This document shows positions 7,493-14,662 of a stretch of DNA of 34,918 nucleotides, piece by piece (positions within the stretch are counted from its first letter, which is position 1; the number at the start of each line of letters is the position of its first letter). Origin of the DNA: Amycolatopsis palatopharyngis (GTDB lineage: Bacteria; Actinomycetota; Actinomycetes; Mycobacteriales; Pseudonocardiaceae); the NCBI RefSeq assembly GCF_003385185.1, contig NZ_PQHZ01000057.1, positions 1 to 34,918 of the forward strand. Direction: 5' to 3'. Made by a program: the position numbers and the translations under genes. The notes under the pieces are model-generated. The model did not search any database. It was not told the origin of the DNA and saw only the letters and a list, made by a program, of their open reading frames with translations.

Positions 7493-8574
7493 GGGGCGCT
7501 CCTCAGGCGGGATGCGGGTTGTTGCTGGGTGACGCAGTGGATGCCGCCACCGTTGGCGAAGATGGTCCTGGCGTCGATGAGTTCGATCTCCCTGCCGGGG
7601 TAGGCACGGCCGAGCAGTTCGGCGGCGACAGCGTCGCGGGGGTCGTCGAAAGCACAGAGCAGAACCACTCCGTTGGCCACGTAGTGGTTGACGTAGGAGT
7701 GGTCGAGCGGCCGGCCTTCGGCGTCGACGCCGGTCTCCGGCGCGGGCAGTTCCACCACCCGCAGCCTGCGTCCTCGCGCGTCGACGCTGTTTCGTAGCAG
7801 TTCGGTGACCTCCTGGGAGACCTCGTGGTCCGGGTGCGCGGGATCGGTCTGGGTGTGCACGGCCACGACCCCGGGCCGGAGGAACGCGGCTACCAGATCG
7901 ACGTGGCCGCGGGTGCCGAACTCGTCGTAGTCCCGTGTGAGACCACGCGGGAGCCAGATCGCGGTGTTCGTGCCAAGACGCGCATGCACCTCGGCCTCCA
8001 CCTGCTCTCTGGTCCACCCGGGATTGCGGTGAGGGTCGAGCTGGACGGTGGCGGTGAGCAGGACCGTGCCCTCGCCGTCGACCTGTAGCCCGCCGCCTTC
8101 CATGGTCAGCCGCGACGAGTGCGCCGGGTGCCCGGCCAAGGTGGCGATCTCGCGTGCGACCTGCTGGTCGTTGTCCCAGGAAGCCCACTCCTGTGCGCCC
8201 CAGCCGTTGAACACCCAGTCGACGGCGGTCAGCCCGGTCGGCGACCGTTCGTCCCGCACGAACGTGGGCCCGATGTCCCTGGCCCAGGCGTCGTCCAGTG
8301 GGGTCTCAATGATGTCGATCGCGGGGTCGAGCAGCGCCGCGGCGGTCTCGACCTGCCCGGTGCCGACGAGCAGGCTCACCGGTTCGTACCGCACGAGAAT
8401 ATTGGCCACCCGGGCCCAGGCCTGCCTGGCCTCGCTCAGCGCCGGGTCGCCCTCCTCCCCGAACGTGAAGTTCGGTGGGGGCAGGGCCATCCAGGTTCGT
8501 TCGTGCGCAGCCCACTCGGCCGGCATCAGCACCTCGGTGGAGGGGCCCGCTCCGGCAGGCGCCATATTGGTCAT
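7483..8574 (-). CDS. aguA: Agmatine deiminase (agmatine iminohydrolase)
   Basis: This is a 363-residue member of the agmatine deiminase/PPAD-like guanidino-modifying family. Motifs are WARDIGP with Asp100, EGGGLQVDGEGT (160-170), GHVD with His224 and Asp226, and the catalytic Cys347 in NGGGIHCVTQQQP. It converts agmatine to N-carbamoylputrescine, the substrate of the following gene. ATG 8574 is chosen. An ATG at 8652 would add 26 residues but lies directly against the operator at 8656-8672 and upstream of a TTGACA box (minus strand, 8645-8640). The segment between the GEGT motif and DPHRNP reads VLLTATVQL, whereas characterised AguA proteins usually have acidic residues and a cysteine there, so substrate preference may differ. 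Confidence 0.87.
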   Translation of the reverse strand: MTNMAPAGAGPSTEVLMPAEWAAHERTWMALPPPNFTFGEEGDPALSEARQAWARVANILVRYEPVSLLVGTGQVETAAALLDPAIDIIETPLDDAWARDIGPTFVRDERSPTGLTAVDWVFNGWGAQEWASWDNDQQVAREIATLAGHPAHSSRLTMEGGGLQVDGEGTVLLTATVQLDPHRNPGWTREQVEAEVHARLGTNTAIWLPRGLTRDYDEFGTRGHVDLVAAFLRPGVVAVHTQTDPAHPDHEVSQEVTELLRNSVDARGRRLRVVELPAPETGVDAEGRPLDHSYVNHYVANGVVLLCAFDDPRDAVAAELLGRAYPGREIELIDARTIFANGGGIHCVTQQQPASRLRSAPCD

Positions 8575-8655
8575 GCGTTCGCTCAACCACCTTCGCGTCG
8601 GTCTGGGATGTGAGGCATGGAACATCACGGATTCAGTACTGTCAACCGGCATGCT

Positions 8656-8672
8656 CCACTAAATTAGTTGCG
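8656..8672. promoter_or_regulatory. Candidate Lrp operator, divergent aguA/lrp region
   Basis: The sequence CCACTAAATTAGTTGCG occurs here and again, identical over all 17 nt, at 9265-9281. Its centre ACTAA-A-TTAGT is an odd-length dyad, as expected for an Lrp/AsnC binding site. It lies in the short region between the divergent agmatine operon and the regulator gene, so it could control both. Confidence 0.65.
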
Positions 8673-8743
8673 CTTCGGCTTCACCTTGTGATTTTCAGCA
8701 GTCCCTGACGTTCTCCGTCGCGAATCTCGGAGGGAGGGCCGAG

Positions 8744-9259
8744 TTGGCGCCGGATCAGGGTGATCGCGATGATGCGTCTGTGCAACCACAGATGAAACCG
8801 GCCCGTCAGAGCGAGATCCTGGACGACACCGCGAAGAAGATCATCGAGCAACTACAGGAGGACGGCAGGCGCCCGTACGGCACGATCGGGAAATCGGTCG
8901 GACTGTCCGAGGCCGCCGTTCGCCAGCGCGTCCAGCGGCTGATCCAGAACGGCGTCATGCAGATCGTCGCGGTCACCGATCCGATGCAGGTCGGAATGTT
9001 CCGGCAGGCCATGGTCGGAATCAAGGTCCACGGTCCACTGGAGCCGGTCGCGGACGCCCTCGCCGAGATCGAGGAGATCGACTATGTGGTCATCTGCGCG
9101 GGCCGCTTCGACCTGCTGTGCGAGGTGGTCTGTCAGGACGATGACCACCTCCTCGACGTGCTGTCCCGGCGAATTCGCACGCTCGACGGTGTCCGCGACC
9201 TCGAGACCATGAGCTACTTGAAGCTGCACAAGCAGTCGTATCAGTGGGGAACCAGGTGA
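8744..9259 (+). CDS. Lrp/AsnC-family transcriptional regulator
   Basis: This 171-residue protein has an N-terminal winged helix-turn-helix (residues about 27-75: ILDDTAKKIIEQLQ, then GLSEAAVRQRVQRL) and a C-terminal RAM ligand-binding/oligomerisation domain (about 85-165). The start is TTG 8744, supported by a strong ribosome site GGAGGGAGG at 8729-8737; the first ATG (8792) has none. It sits between the divergent agmatine operon and the aminotransferase gene, with an identical 17-nt dyad on both sides. It is therefore the likely local regulator, sensing agmatine, putrescine or a downstream metabolite. The ligand and the sign of regulation are inference. Confidence 0.88.
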   Translation: MAPDQGDRDDASVQPQMKPARQSEILDDTAKKIIEQLQEDGRRPYGTIGKSVGLSEAAVRQRVQRLIQNGVMQIVAVTDPMQVGMFRQAMVGIKVHGPLEPVADALAEIEEIDYVVICAGRFDLLCEVVCQDDDHLLDVLSRRIRTLDGVRDLETMSYLKLHKQSYQWGTR

Positions 9260-9264
9260 CTGAA

Positions 9265-9305
9265 CCACTAAATTAGTTGCGTAAAGCCCTTGCGTATGCG
9301 ATAAC
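9265..9305 (+). promoter_or_regulatory. Operator and promoter of the aminotransferase gene
   Basis: The second identical copy of CCACTAAATTAGTTGCG is at 9265-9281. It overlaps a possible -35 box TTGCGT (9277-9282), followed after 17 nt by GATAAC (9300-9305). Transcription would begin near 9312, giving a leader of about 70 nt to ATG 9382. The overlap suggests direct control by the upstream Lrp-type protein. Confidence 0.55.
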
Positions 9306-9381
9306 AGTGGCGGAAGCGCCAGTCGGCCGCAGCTTTGACGTACCGACACACCGGCGCACCGGCACACCACGTGAGGGAGTC

Positions 9382-10770
9382 ATGACCACTACCAGCGACG
9401 TCGACACAGTGAACGCGCGGCGCCTGTCCGCCTCCGCGCACGAGCATCTGTGGATGCACTTCTCGCGACACGCGGACGTCGCCGAGGACATCCCGGTGAT
9501 GGTGCGCGGCGAAGGCGCCTACGTCTGGGACTCGACGGGCAAGCGCTACCTCGACGGCCTCGCCGGACTGTTCGCCGTGCAGGTGGGGCACGGGCGCGAG
9601 GAACTCGCCGAGGCCGCGGCCAAGCAGACTCGCGAGCTGGCCTACTTCCCGCTGTGGGGACATGCCCACCCCACCGCCATCGAACTGGCCGAGCGGCTGG
9701 CCAACGACGCCCCTGGTGACCTGAACAAGGTGTTCTTCACGGTCAGTGGCGGCGAGTCGGTCGAGACGGCGTGGAAGCTCGCCAAGCAGTACTTCAAACT
9801 CACCGGCAAGCCCACGAAGCACAAGGTCGTGAGCCGTTCGCTGGCTTACCACGGGACCTCGGCCGGCGCGTTGTCCATCACCGGACTCCCCGGCGCGAAG
9901 CAGGACTTCGAGCCACTGGTGCCCAGTGCGCTGAAGGTCCCCAACACCAACTTCTACCGCGCTCCCGAGCACAGCGACGACTACGAGGCGTTCGGCAGGT
10001 GGGCCGCCGACCAGATCGCGCAGGCCATCGAGTTCGAGGGCCCGGACACCGTGGCCGCGGTGTTCCTGGAGCCGCTGCAGAACACCGGCGGTTGCTTCCC
10101 GCCGCCGCCCGGATACTTCGAGCGGGTCCGCGAAATCTGCGACACCTACGACGTGCTGCTCGTGTCCGACGAGGTGATCTGCGCCTTCGGCAGGCTCGGC
10201 CACGACTTCGGCGCCAAGCGCTACGGTTACCAGCCCGACATGATCACCACCGCCAAGGGGCTCACCTCCGGTTACGCCCCGCTCGGCGCGGTCATGGTCA
10301 GCGACCGGCTGGCCGAGCCCTTCCGGCGTGGCACCAACACCTTCATGCACGGCTCCACCTACGGCGGGCACCCCGTCTCCTGCGCGGTCGCCCTCGCCAA
10401 CCTGGACATCATGGAACGCGACGGGATCTACGGCCACGTGCTGGCCAACGAGCAGGCGTTCCGGTCCACCTTGGATAAGTTGACCGACCTCCCGATCGTC
10501 GGCGACGTCCGAGGAGCCGGCTTCTTCTACGGCATCGAACTGGTCAAGGACAAGGTGACCAAGGAATCGTTCACGGCAGAGGAATCCGAGCGGGTGTTGC
10601 GCGGCCGCGTCTCACAAAGCCTGTTCGACAACGGCCTGTACTGCAGGGCGGACGACCGCGGCGAACCGGTCATCCAGCTGTCGCCGCCGCTGATCTGCGA
10701 GCAGTCCCACTTCGACGAGATCGAACAGATCCTGCGCACCGCGCTCACCGACGGCTGGGCACACCTGTAA
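9382..10770 (+). CDS. Class III aminotransferase, probably putrescine/polyamine:pyruvate
   Basis: This is a 462-residue fold-type I PLP enzyme of the class III (omega) aminotransferase family. The PLP lysine is Lys292 in TTAKGLTSGYAPLGA. The preceding VSDEVICAFGRLG holds the cofactor aspartate, and the GGESVETAWKLAKQY and HGSTYGGHP motifs match SpuC/putrescine-pyruvate-type enzymes. It likely converts putrescine to 4-aminobutanal (in equilibrium with 1-pyrroline). ATG 9382 is preceded by GAGGGAG; upstream in-frame codons lie in promoter sequence. It is followed by the matching aldehyde dehydrogenase. Other omega-amines such as cadaverine or beta-alanine could be substrates. Confidence 0.85.
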   Translation: MTTTSDVDTVNARRLSASAHEHLWMHFSRHADVAEDIPVMVRGEGAYVWDSTGKRYLDGLAGLFAVQVGHGREELAEAAAKQTRELAYFPLWGHAHPTAIELAERLANDAPGDLNKVFFTVSGGESVETAWKLAKQYFKLTGKPTKHKVVSRSLAYHGTSAGALSITGLPGAKQDFEPLVPSALKVPNTNFYRAPEHSDDYEAFGRWAADQIAQAIEFEGPDTVAAVFLEPLQNTGGCFPPPPGYFERVREICDTYDVLLVSDEVICAFGRLGHDFGAKRYGYQPDMITTAKGLTSGYAPLGAVMVSDRLAEPFRRGTNTFMHGSTYGGHPVSCAVALANLDIMERDGIYGHVLANEQAFRSTLDKLTDLPIVGDVRGAGFFYGIELVKDKVTKESFTAEESERVLRGRVSQSLFDNGLYCRADDRGEPVIQLSPPLICEQSHFDEIEQILRTALTDGWAHL

Positions 10771-10907
10771 CCAGAGTTGCCCGGCGACGACTCGGCGGCG
10801 GGATCCTCCTCGGCAGATCCGCGCCGATGACCACGATGCCGCGACCCCGCCGTTCCCAGACGCCGCCAACCAGCCCCGTGCGGCACGATCCGAAGGAGAG
10901 CAACCCA

Positions 10908-12362
10908 ATGCCCACTCCGAACCAGCAGAACCGGCACCTGCGCAACTTCGTCAACGGCGACTACGTCGATGCCGCCGACGGCCGCACCGCCGATATCGTC
11001 AACCCGGCGACGGGCGAGGTGTTCGCGCAGGCGCCGGTGTCCGCCGCCGCCGACATCGACGACGCGTTCAAGGCCGCCGCCTCGGCCTTCGAGGACGGCT
11101 GGCGCGACACCACGCCCGCCGAGCGGCAGATCGCGTTGAACAAGTTCGCCGACGCCGTCGAGGACCGCGCCGACGACCTGGTGGCGGCCGAGGTCGAGAA
11201 CTGCGGCAAGCCGGCCGCGCTCACCAAGGACGAGGAGATCTTCCAGGTCCTCGACGCGCTCCGGTTCTTCGCCGGCGCCACACGTCATCTGGAGGGCAAG
11301 GCGGCAGGTGAGTACATGGCCGACCACACGTCCTGGGTGCGCCGCGAACCCATCGGGCCCGTCGGGCAGATCACCCCGTGGAACTATCCGATGGCGATGG
11401 CCGCCTGGAAGATCGGGCCGGCGCTGGCAGCGGGAAACACCGTCGTCCTCAAGCCCGCGGACACGACACCGATGTCCACTTTGCTGCTCGCCGAGATCGC
11501 CGCGGAGTTCCTGCCGCCCGGGGTACTCAACGTCGTGGCCGGCGACCGCGACACCGGCAGGGCACTGGTCGAGCACAAGATCCCCCGGCTCATCTCCCTG
11601 ACCGGTTCCACGCGAGCGGGTCTCGAGGTCGCCAAATCGGGGTCGGCCGACCTCAAACGGCTGCACCTGGAGCTCGGCGGTAAGGCACCCGTCGTGGTGT
11701 TCGACGACGCCGACGTCGAGAAGGCCGCGGAAGGTATCGCCGCGGCGGGGTTCTTCAACGCCGGGCAGGACTGCACCGCCGCCACCCGGGTACTGGCCGC
11801 TTCAGGTATCCACGACGAACTGGTGGCCGCGCTCGCCGAGCAGGCGGCGAAGACGGTCACCGCGGGCCCGGACAACCCCGGCGCCGACTACGGACCACTG
11901 AACAGCGCTGCCCAGCTGGAGAAGGTCAGTGGCTTCCTCGACCGCGCCCCAGCACACGCCGAGGTGGTCGCGGGCGGCTCCCGGGTCGGCGAGCGCGGCT
12001 TCTTCTTCGCCCCGACGGTTGTGTCCGGACTGCGCCAGGGCGATGAGATGGTCACCGACGAGATCTTCGGACCGGTCATCACCGTGCAGCGATTCGACGC
12101 GGAGGAAACGGCCGTGCAGTGGGCGAACTCGGTCGAGTACGGCCTCGCGTCCAGCGTGTGGACGCGCGATCACGCCCGTGCGCTGCGGGTGTCGCGGCGG
12201 CTGGACTTCGGGTGCGTGTGGATCAACACCCACATCCCGCTCACCGCGGAAATGCCGCACGGCGGTTTCAAGCACTCCGGCTACGGCAAGGACCTCTCCT
12301 CCTACAGCTTCGAGGAGTACACCCGGGTGAAGCACGTCATGAGCTACATCGGTCAAGCCTGA
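10908..12362 (+). CDS. patD: Gamma-aminobutyraldehyde (1-pyrroline) dehydrogenase
   Basis: This is a 484-residue NAD(P)-dependent aldehyde dehydrogenase. It has the TPWNYP segment, general base Glu255 in LELGGKAP and nucleophile Cys289 in NAGQDCTAATR. The C-terminal pattern HGGFKHSGYGKDLSSYSFEEYTRVKHV is the one usually seen in PatD/4-aminobutyraldehyde dehydrogenases. It would oxidise the product of the preceding aminotransferase to GABA. ATG 10908 has AAGGAGAG at 10892-10899. The 137-nt gap after the aminotransferase holds no convincing terminator, so the two genes may be co-transcribed. Confidence 0.87.
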   Translation: MPTPNQQNRHLRNFVNGDYVDAADGRTADIVNPATGEVFAQAPVSAAADIDDAFKAAASAFEDGWRDTTPAERQIALNKFADAVEDRADDLVAAEVENCGKPAALTKDEEIFQVLDALRFFAGATRHLEGKAAGEYMADHTSWVRREPIGPVGQITPWNYPMAMAAWKIGPALAAGNTVVLKPADTTPMSTLLLAEIAAEFLPPGVLNVVAGDRDTGRALVEHKIPRLISLTGSTRAGLEVAKSGSADLKRLHLELGGKAPVVVFDDADVEKAAEGIAAAGFFNAGQDCTAATRVLAASGIHDELVAALAEQAAKTVTAGPDNPGADYGPLNSAAQLEKVSGFLDRAPAHAEVVAGGSRVGERGFFFAPTVVSGLRQGDEMVTDEIFGPVITVQRFDAEETAVQWANSVEYGLASSVWTRDHARALRVSRRLDFGCVWINTHIPLTAEMPHGGFKHSGYGKDLSSYSFEEYTRVKHVMSYIGQA

Positions 12363-12388
12363 GCCCGCCTCACCTCCAGGGCTGGGGT

Positions 12389-12511
12389 GTCTGCAAGTAC
12401 CACCAAGCAAGATCAGAAGCGTCGCCAACCGCTACCGACCCCGGCATCAACCCACCGGCAGTGGGTAGCGGAAAACGGCCTTGTTGATCTTGCTTGGGCG
12501 TACTTGCAGAC
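12389..12511. repeat. Imperfect 123-bp nested inverted-repeat element
   Basis: The outer arms at 12389-12415 and 12485-12511 are 27 nt long and inverted with two mismatches. Inner arms CCGCTACC (12429-12436) and GGTAGCGG (12464-12471) are placed symmetrically, 13 nt inside on each side, and enclose a small hairpin CCCAC-CGGCA-GTGGG. It lies between the convergent patD and MmcQ/YjbR-like genes. It may act as a bidirectional terminator or be a non-coding MITE-like element. It has no open frame. Confidence 0.75.
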
Positions 12512-12536
12512 AACCCAAGCTTGTAAGGGGTGGGGG

Positions 12537-12911
12537 TCAGAGGTTGCGGGTTAGGCCTATCCAGTGCAGTTTCTCCTGCTGCCGCTTGGACAGTCCGGCG
12601 ACGACGAGGTCGTAGGAGTCCTCGATCATCTCCCGCACCAACTGGTCCGGCACCGTGCCGTCCAGGACGACGGTGTTCCAGTGCCGCTTGTTCAGGTGGT
12701 AGCCGGGGGTGATCGCCGGGTAGCTCGTGCGCAGCTGGATCGCGATATCGGGATCGCACTTGAGGCTCACTCCCAGCGGGTCGCCCGCCAGCGCACTGAG
12801 CGCGAAGATCTTTCCCGCGACCTTGAACACGCTGGTCGACGCGTCGAACGGGAACTCCTCCTTGGCGCCAGGAAGTCCCAGGCACACCTTTTTCAGCGCG
12901 GCAGGGGTCAT
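12537..12911 (-). CDS. MmcQ/YjbR-family protein
   Basis: This is a 124-residue small alpha/beta protein of the MmcQ/YjbR (CyaY-like fold) family. It starts TPAALKKVCLGLPGAKEEFPF, then has FKVAGKIFAL, SLKCDPD, a Y-PGYHLNKRHWNTV segment and a C-terminal helix with SYDLVVAGLSKRQQ. Some members are described as DNA-binding, but the biochemical role is not established. ATG 12911 starts the conserved domain. It lies 10 nt after the amine oxidase gene and is likely co-transcribed with it. Confidence 0.88.
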   Translation of the reverse strand: MTPAALKKVCLGLPGAKEEFPFDASTSVFKVAGKIFALSALAGDPLGVSLKCDPDIAIQLRTSYPAITPGYHLNKRHWNTVVLDGTVPDQLVREMIEDSYDLVVAGLSKRQQEKLHWIGLTRNL

Positions 12912-12921
12912 GCGGCTGAGC

Positions 12922-14331
12922 CTAGCCCGACCGGGACGCCCGCTCGGCAAGCGCGAGCAGAATCTCGCCGGCGGCCCGCTCGCCGGAGGAGATCGCGCCG
13001 TCCATATAGCCGTTCCACCTGCTTGCCGTCTCGGCGCCGGCCCAGTGGATCCGCCCGCACGGCTCGCGCCACCCCGTTCGTCCGTGCGCCAGCCATGAGC
13101 CGGGGGCGGGATTGGCCGCGTAGCCGCCCCGTGCCCACGGATCCTCCGGCCAGATCTTCTCGAGATAGTCGATGGGTTCGCGGGCCGCGGGCCCGAACAG
13201 CCGCGCGAGCGTCCTCAGCACGTCGGCCCGCCGCTCCCCCGGCCCCAGTGCGGACCATCGCCGCAGCCGGTCCCCGTAGCTGAACGCCACGAGCACTCCC
13301 CGGTCCGCGTTCGGCGGAGAGTTGTCGAACACGACTCCGAACGTGGATTCGTCGTACACAGATGCGACGCCGGAGAGCCCGGCGGCACGCCAGAACGGGC
13401 GGGGGTAGACCACGTGCACCTTGGCCACGTCCCCCATCACGCTGCGCTGGATCCATCGCGCCCGCGCGGCGGGCAGTGCGGGAAGGAACCGAATGGCTGC
13501 CGTCGCCGGTGGCGGCGTCGCCACCACCACATGGCGGGCCCGCACGACCCCTGCCCCGGTCCGCACCTCTACGAGGTCCGATCGCTGTTCGACCGCCGTG
13601 ACCGGTACACCGAGGTGGACGGAATCCCCGAGGTGTTCCGCGATGGCCCGAGCCGGCGCCTGCGCTCCCCCGGTGAAGCGGGCGTCCTGCGCCGCACCCC
13701 TGGTCTCCATCAACTGGGCGAACCCACCCGCACTCGCGACGTAGAACGCCAGGTGCAGAACGGAAACCTCCCTCGGTTCCATCGCCAGCACACCCTGCAC
13801 GGCCAGGTCCAGCCGGACTCGCGCGGCAGGGCAGGCGACGGTCCGGCGGAAGTACGAGTGCACGGTCTCGCTGTCCCTGTCCCCGGCTGTGGGCCCGGAC
13901 CCCGGGTCCGACAGGTCCACCTCCTTGGCCATGGCGTCGATCCGGGCCATGGCCTCGTGGTACTCGGCCGCGCCCGGCGCGTCGTCCGGCCCGTCACCTC
14001 GGTACCTGCGCACAGTGCCGTCCTGCCATGCCTCGAGATGCTCACCGGCGTCCCAGGTGGGGAACGTGGCGCAGTCGAAGCGGCCGGCCAGGGCCAGCAG
14101 CTTGTGCTGAGTCGGACCGACCCACTGGCCGCCATGGTCGATCAGCACTCCTGCCGGAGTCCGTTGTGACCAGATCCGGCCCCCCACCCGGTCGGCACCT
14201 TCCAGCACAAGCACGGGGACACCGTGGTCGTGCAGGGCCAGCGCCGCGGAGAGCCCGGCGTAACCGGCACCGATCACGACAACGGGGACGAACGTGGGCA
14301 GAGCAGGCTGCGGTGGTGTCGACCTGAGCAT
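12922..14331 (-). CDS. Flavin-containing amine oxidase
   Basis: This is a 469-residue FAD-dependent amine oxidase of the monoamine/putrescine oxidase type. It has the dinucleotide motif GAGYAG (21-26), then VGGRIWSQ and GGQWVGPTQ near the flavin. The C-terminal FAD segment contains HWAGAETASRWNGYMDGAISSGERAA. The expected reaction is oxidation of a primary or secondary amine to an aldehyde, with H2O2 and ammonia. ATG 14331 has AGGA eight bases upstream; a possible leaderless-like promoter with TTGACT lies in the adjacent operator. Divergence from the second microprotein/NCS1 pair and a shared operator type place it in the TetR-controlled amine pathway. The exact amine is unknown. Confidence 0.88.
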   Translation of the reverse strand: MLRSTPPQPALPTFVPVVVIGAGYAGLSAALALHDHGVPVLVLEGADRVGGRIWSQRTPAGVLIDHGGQWVGPTQHKLLALAGRFDCATFPTWDAGEHLEAWQDGTVRRYRGDGPDDAPGAAEYHEAMARIDAMAKEVDLSDPGSGPTAGDRDSETVHSYFRRTVACPAARVRLDLAVQGVLAMEPREVSVLHLAFYVASAGGFAQLMETRGAAQDARFTGGAQAPARAIAEHLGDSVHLGVPVTAVEQRSDLVEVRTGAGVVRARHVVVATPPPATAAIRFLPALPAARARWIQRSVMGDVAKVHVVYPRPFWRAAGLSGVASVYDESTFGVVFDNSPPNADRGVLVAFSYGDRLRRWSALGPGERRADVLRTLARLFGPAAREPIDYLEKIWPEDPWARGGYAANPAPGSWLAHGRTGWREPCGRIHWAGAETASRWNGYMDGAISSGERAAGEILLALAERASRSG

Positions 14332-14347
14332 GACGACATCCTCGTCA

Positions 14348-14369
14348 TTTCTGATTCGTCAGTCAACTT
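14348..14369 (-). promoter_or_regulatory. TetR operator O1 (amine oxidase promoter)
   Basis: On the minus strand this reads AAGTTGACTGACGAATCAG, with a CTGA-CGAA-TCAG dyad. It shares TTGACTGAC with the operator-like sites at 16127 and 16844. TTGACT here can also serve as a -35 box for the oxidase gene, so a bound repressor would block it. Confidence 0.6.
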
Positions 14370-14451
14370 ACGATCTACGGCGAGCTCGGGGATCTGAATC
14401 CTGGCTTCATGACAGAACATCTTGACATGCATGTAGGCCACGTCACAGACT

Positions 14452-14481
14452 CCTATAACTAATTCGTCAGTTAACTATAGG
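14452..14481 (+). promoter_or_regulatory. TetR operator O2 and promoter of second microprotein/NCS1 operon
   Basis: The element is bounded by CCTATA and TATAGG and contains AACT-N8-AGTT around CGTCAGTTAACT, related to the other three operator-like sites. A -10-like TATAAC at 14454-14459 lies inside it. The ribosome site GGAG (14480-14483) follows at once, giving a leader of about 26 nt. Upstream, 14335-14451 holds only operator O1 and a short ACATGCATGT dyad (14425-14434). Confidence 0.6.
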
Positions 14482-14491
14482 AGACGTGGTC

Positions 14492-14662
14492 ATGCATGAC
14501 ACCACCTTCGAGGCCGAACTGGAGCGCAGGATCGCGCTACTCGAAGCGCCCGACAGCGGCGAGTCCGTCCTGCCGGACCTGCCCGCGCGCGACATCTGGC
14601 TGGCCGTGCTGGCTGTCGCCGTCCTCAGCGCCGCACTGATCATCTGGGGGTACCCAGCGTGA
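14492..14662 (+). CDS. 56-aa single-pass membrane protein, NCS1 partner (paralogue 2)
   Basis: The gene starts at ATG 14492, eight bases after GGAG, and its stop overlaps the GTG of the following NCS1 gene (GTGA). The protein has FEAELERRIALLEAP in a charged N-terminal part, DLPARD at 29-34, one hydrophobic helix (35-51) and WGYP near the C-terminus. It matches the protein at 6349-6519 in length, motif order and genetic position. Conservation is highest in the charged helix, DLPARD and WGYP rather than only in the membrane helix. This argues for a specific protein contact, probably with the NCS1 transporter. I recognise no named family. Confidence 0.87.
   Translation: MHDTTFEAELERRIALLEAPDSGESVLPDLPARDIWLAVLAVAVLSAALIIWGYPA

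Noticed and set aside
8575..8652. ATG 8652 as start of agmatine deiminase
   Set aside because: It would place the start directly beside the operator and upstream of a TTGACA box, and the extra 26 residues are not part of the family domain. The alternative is kept as a note because no start has a perfect ribosome site.
9268..10437. Long minus-strand open frame opposite the aminotransferase
   Set aside because: The plus strand carries all class III aminotransferase motifs. The antisense product matches no family I recognise.
14425..14434. TTGACA/ACATGCATGT at 14422-14434 as the -35 of the microprotein promoter
   Set aside because: The distance to TATAAC at 14454 is 26 nt, too long for a standard promoter; kept only as an unexplained short dyad.
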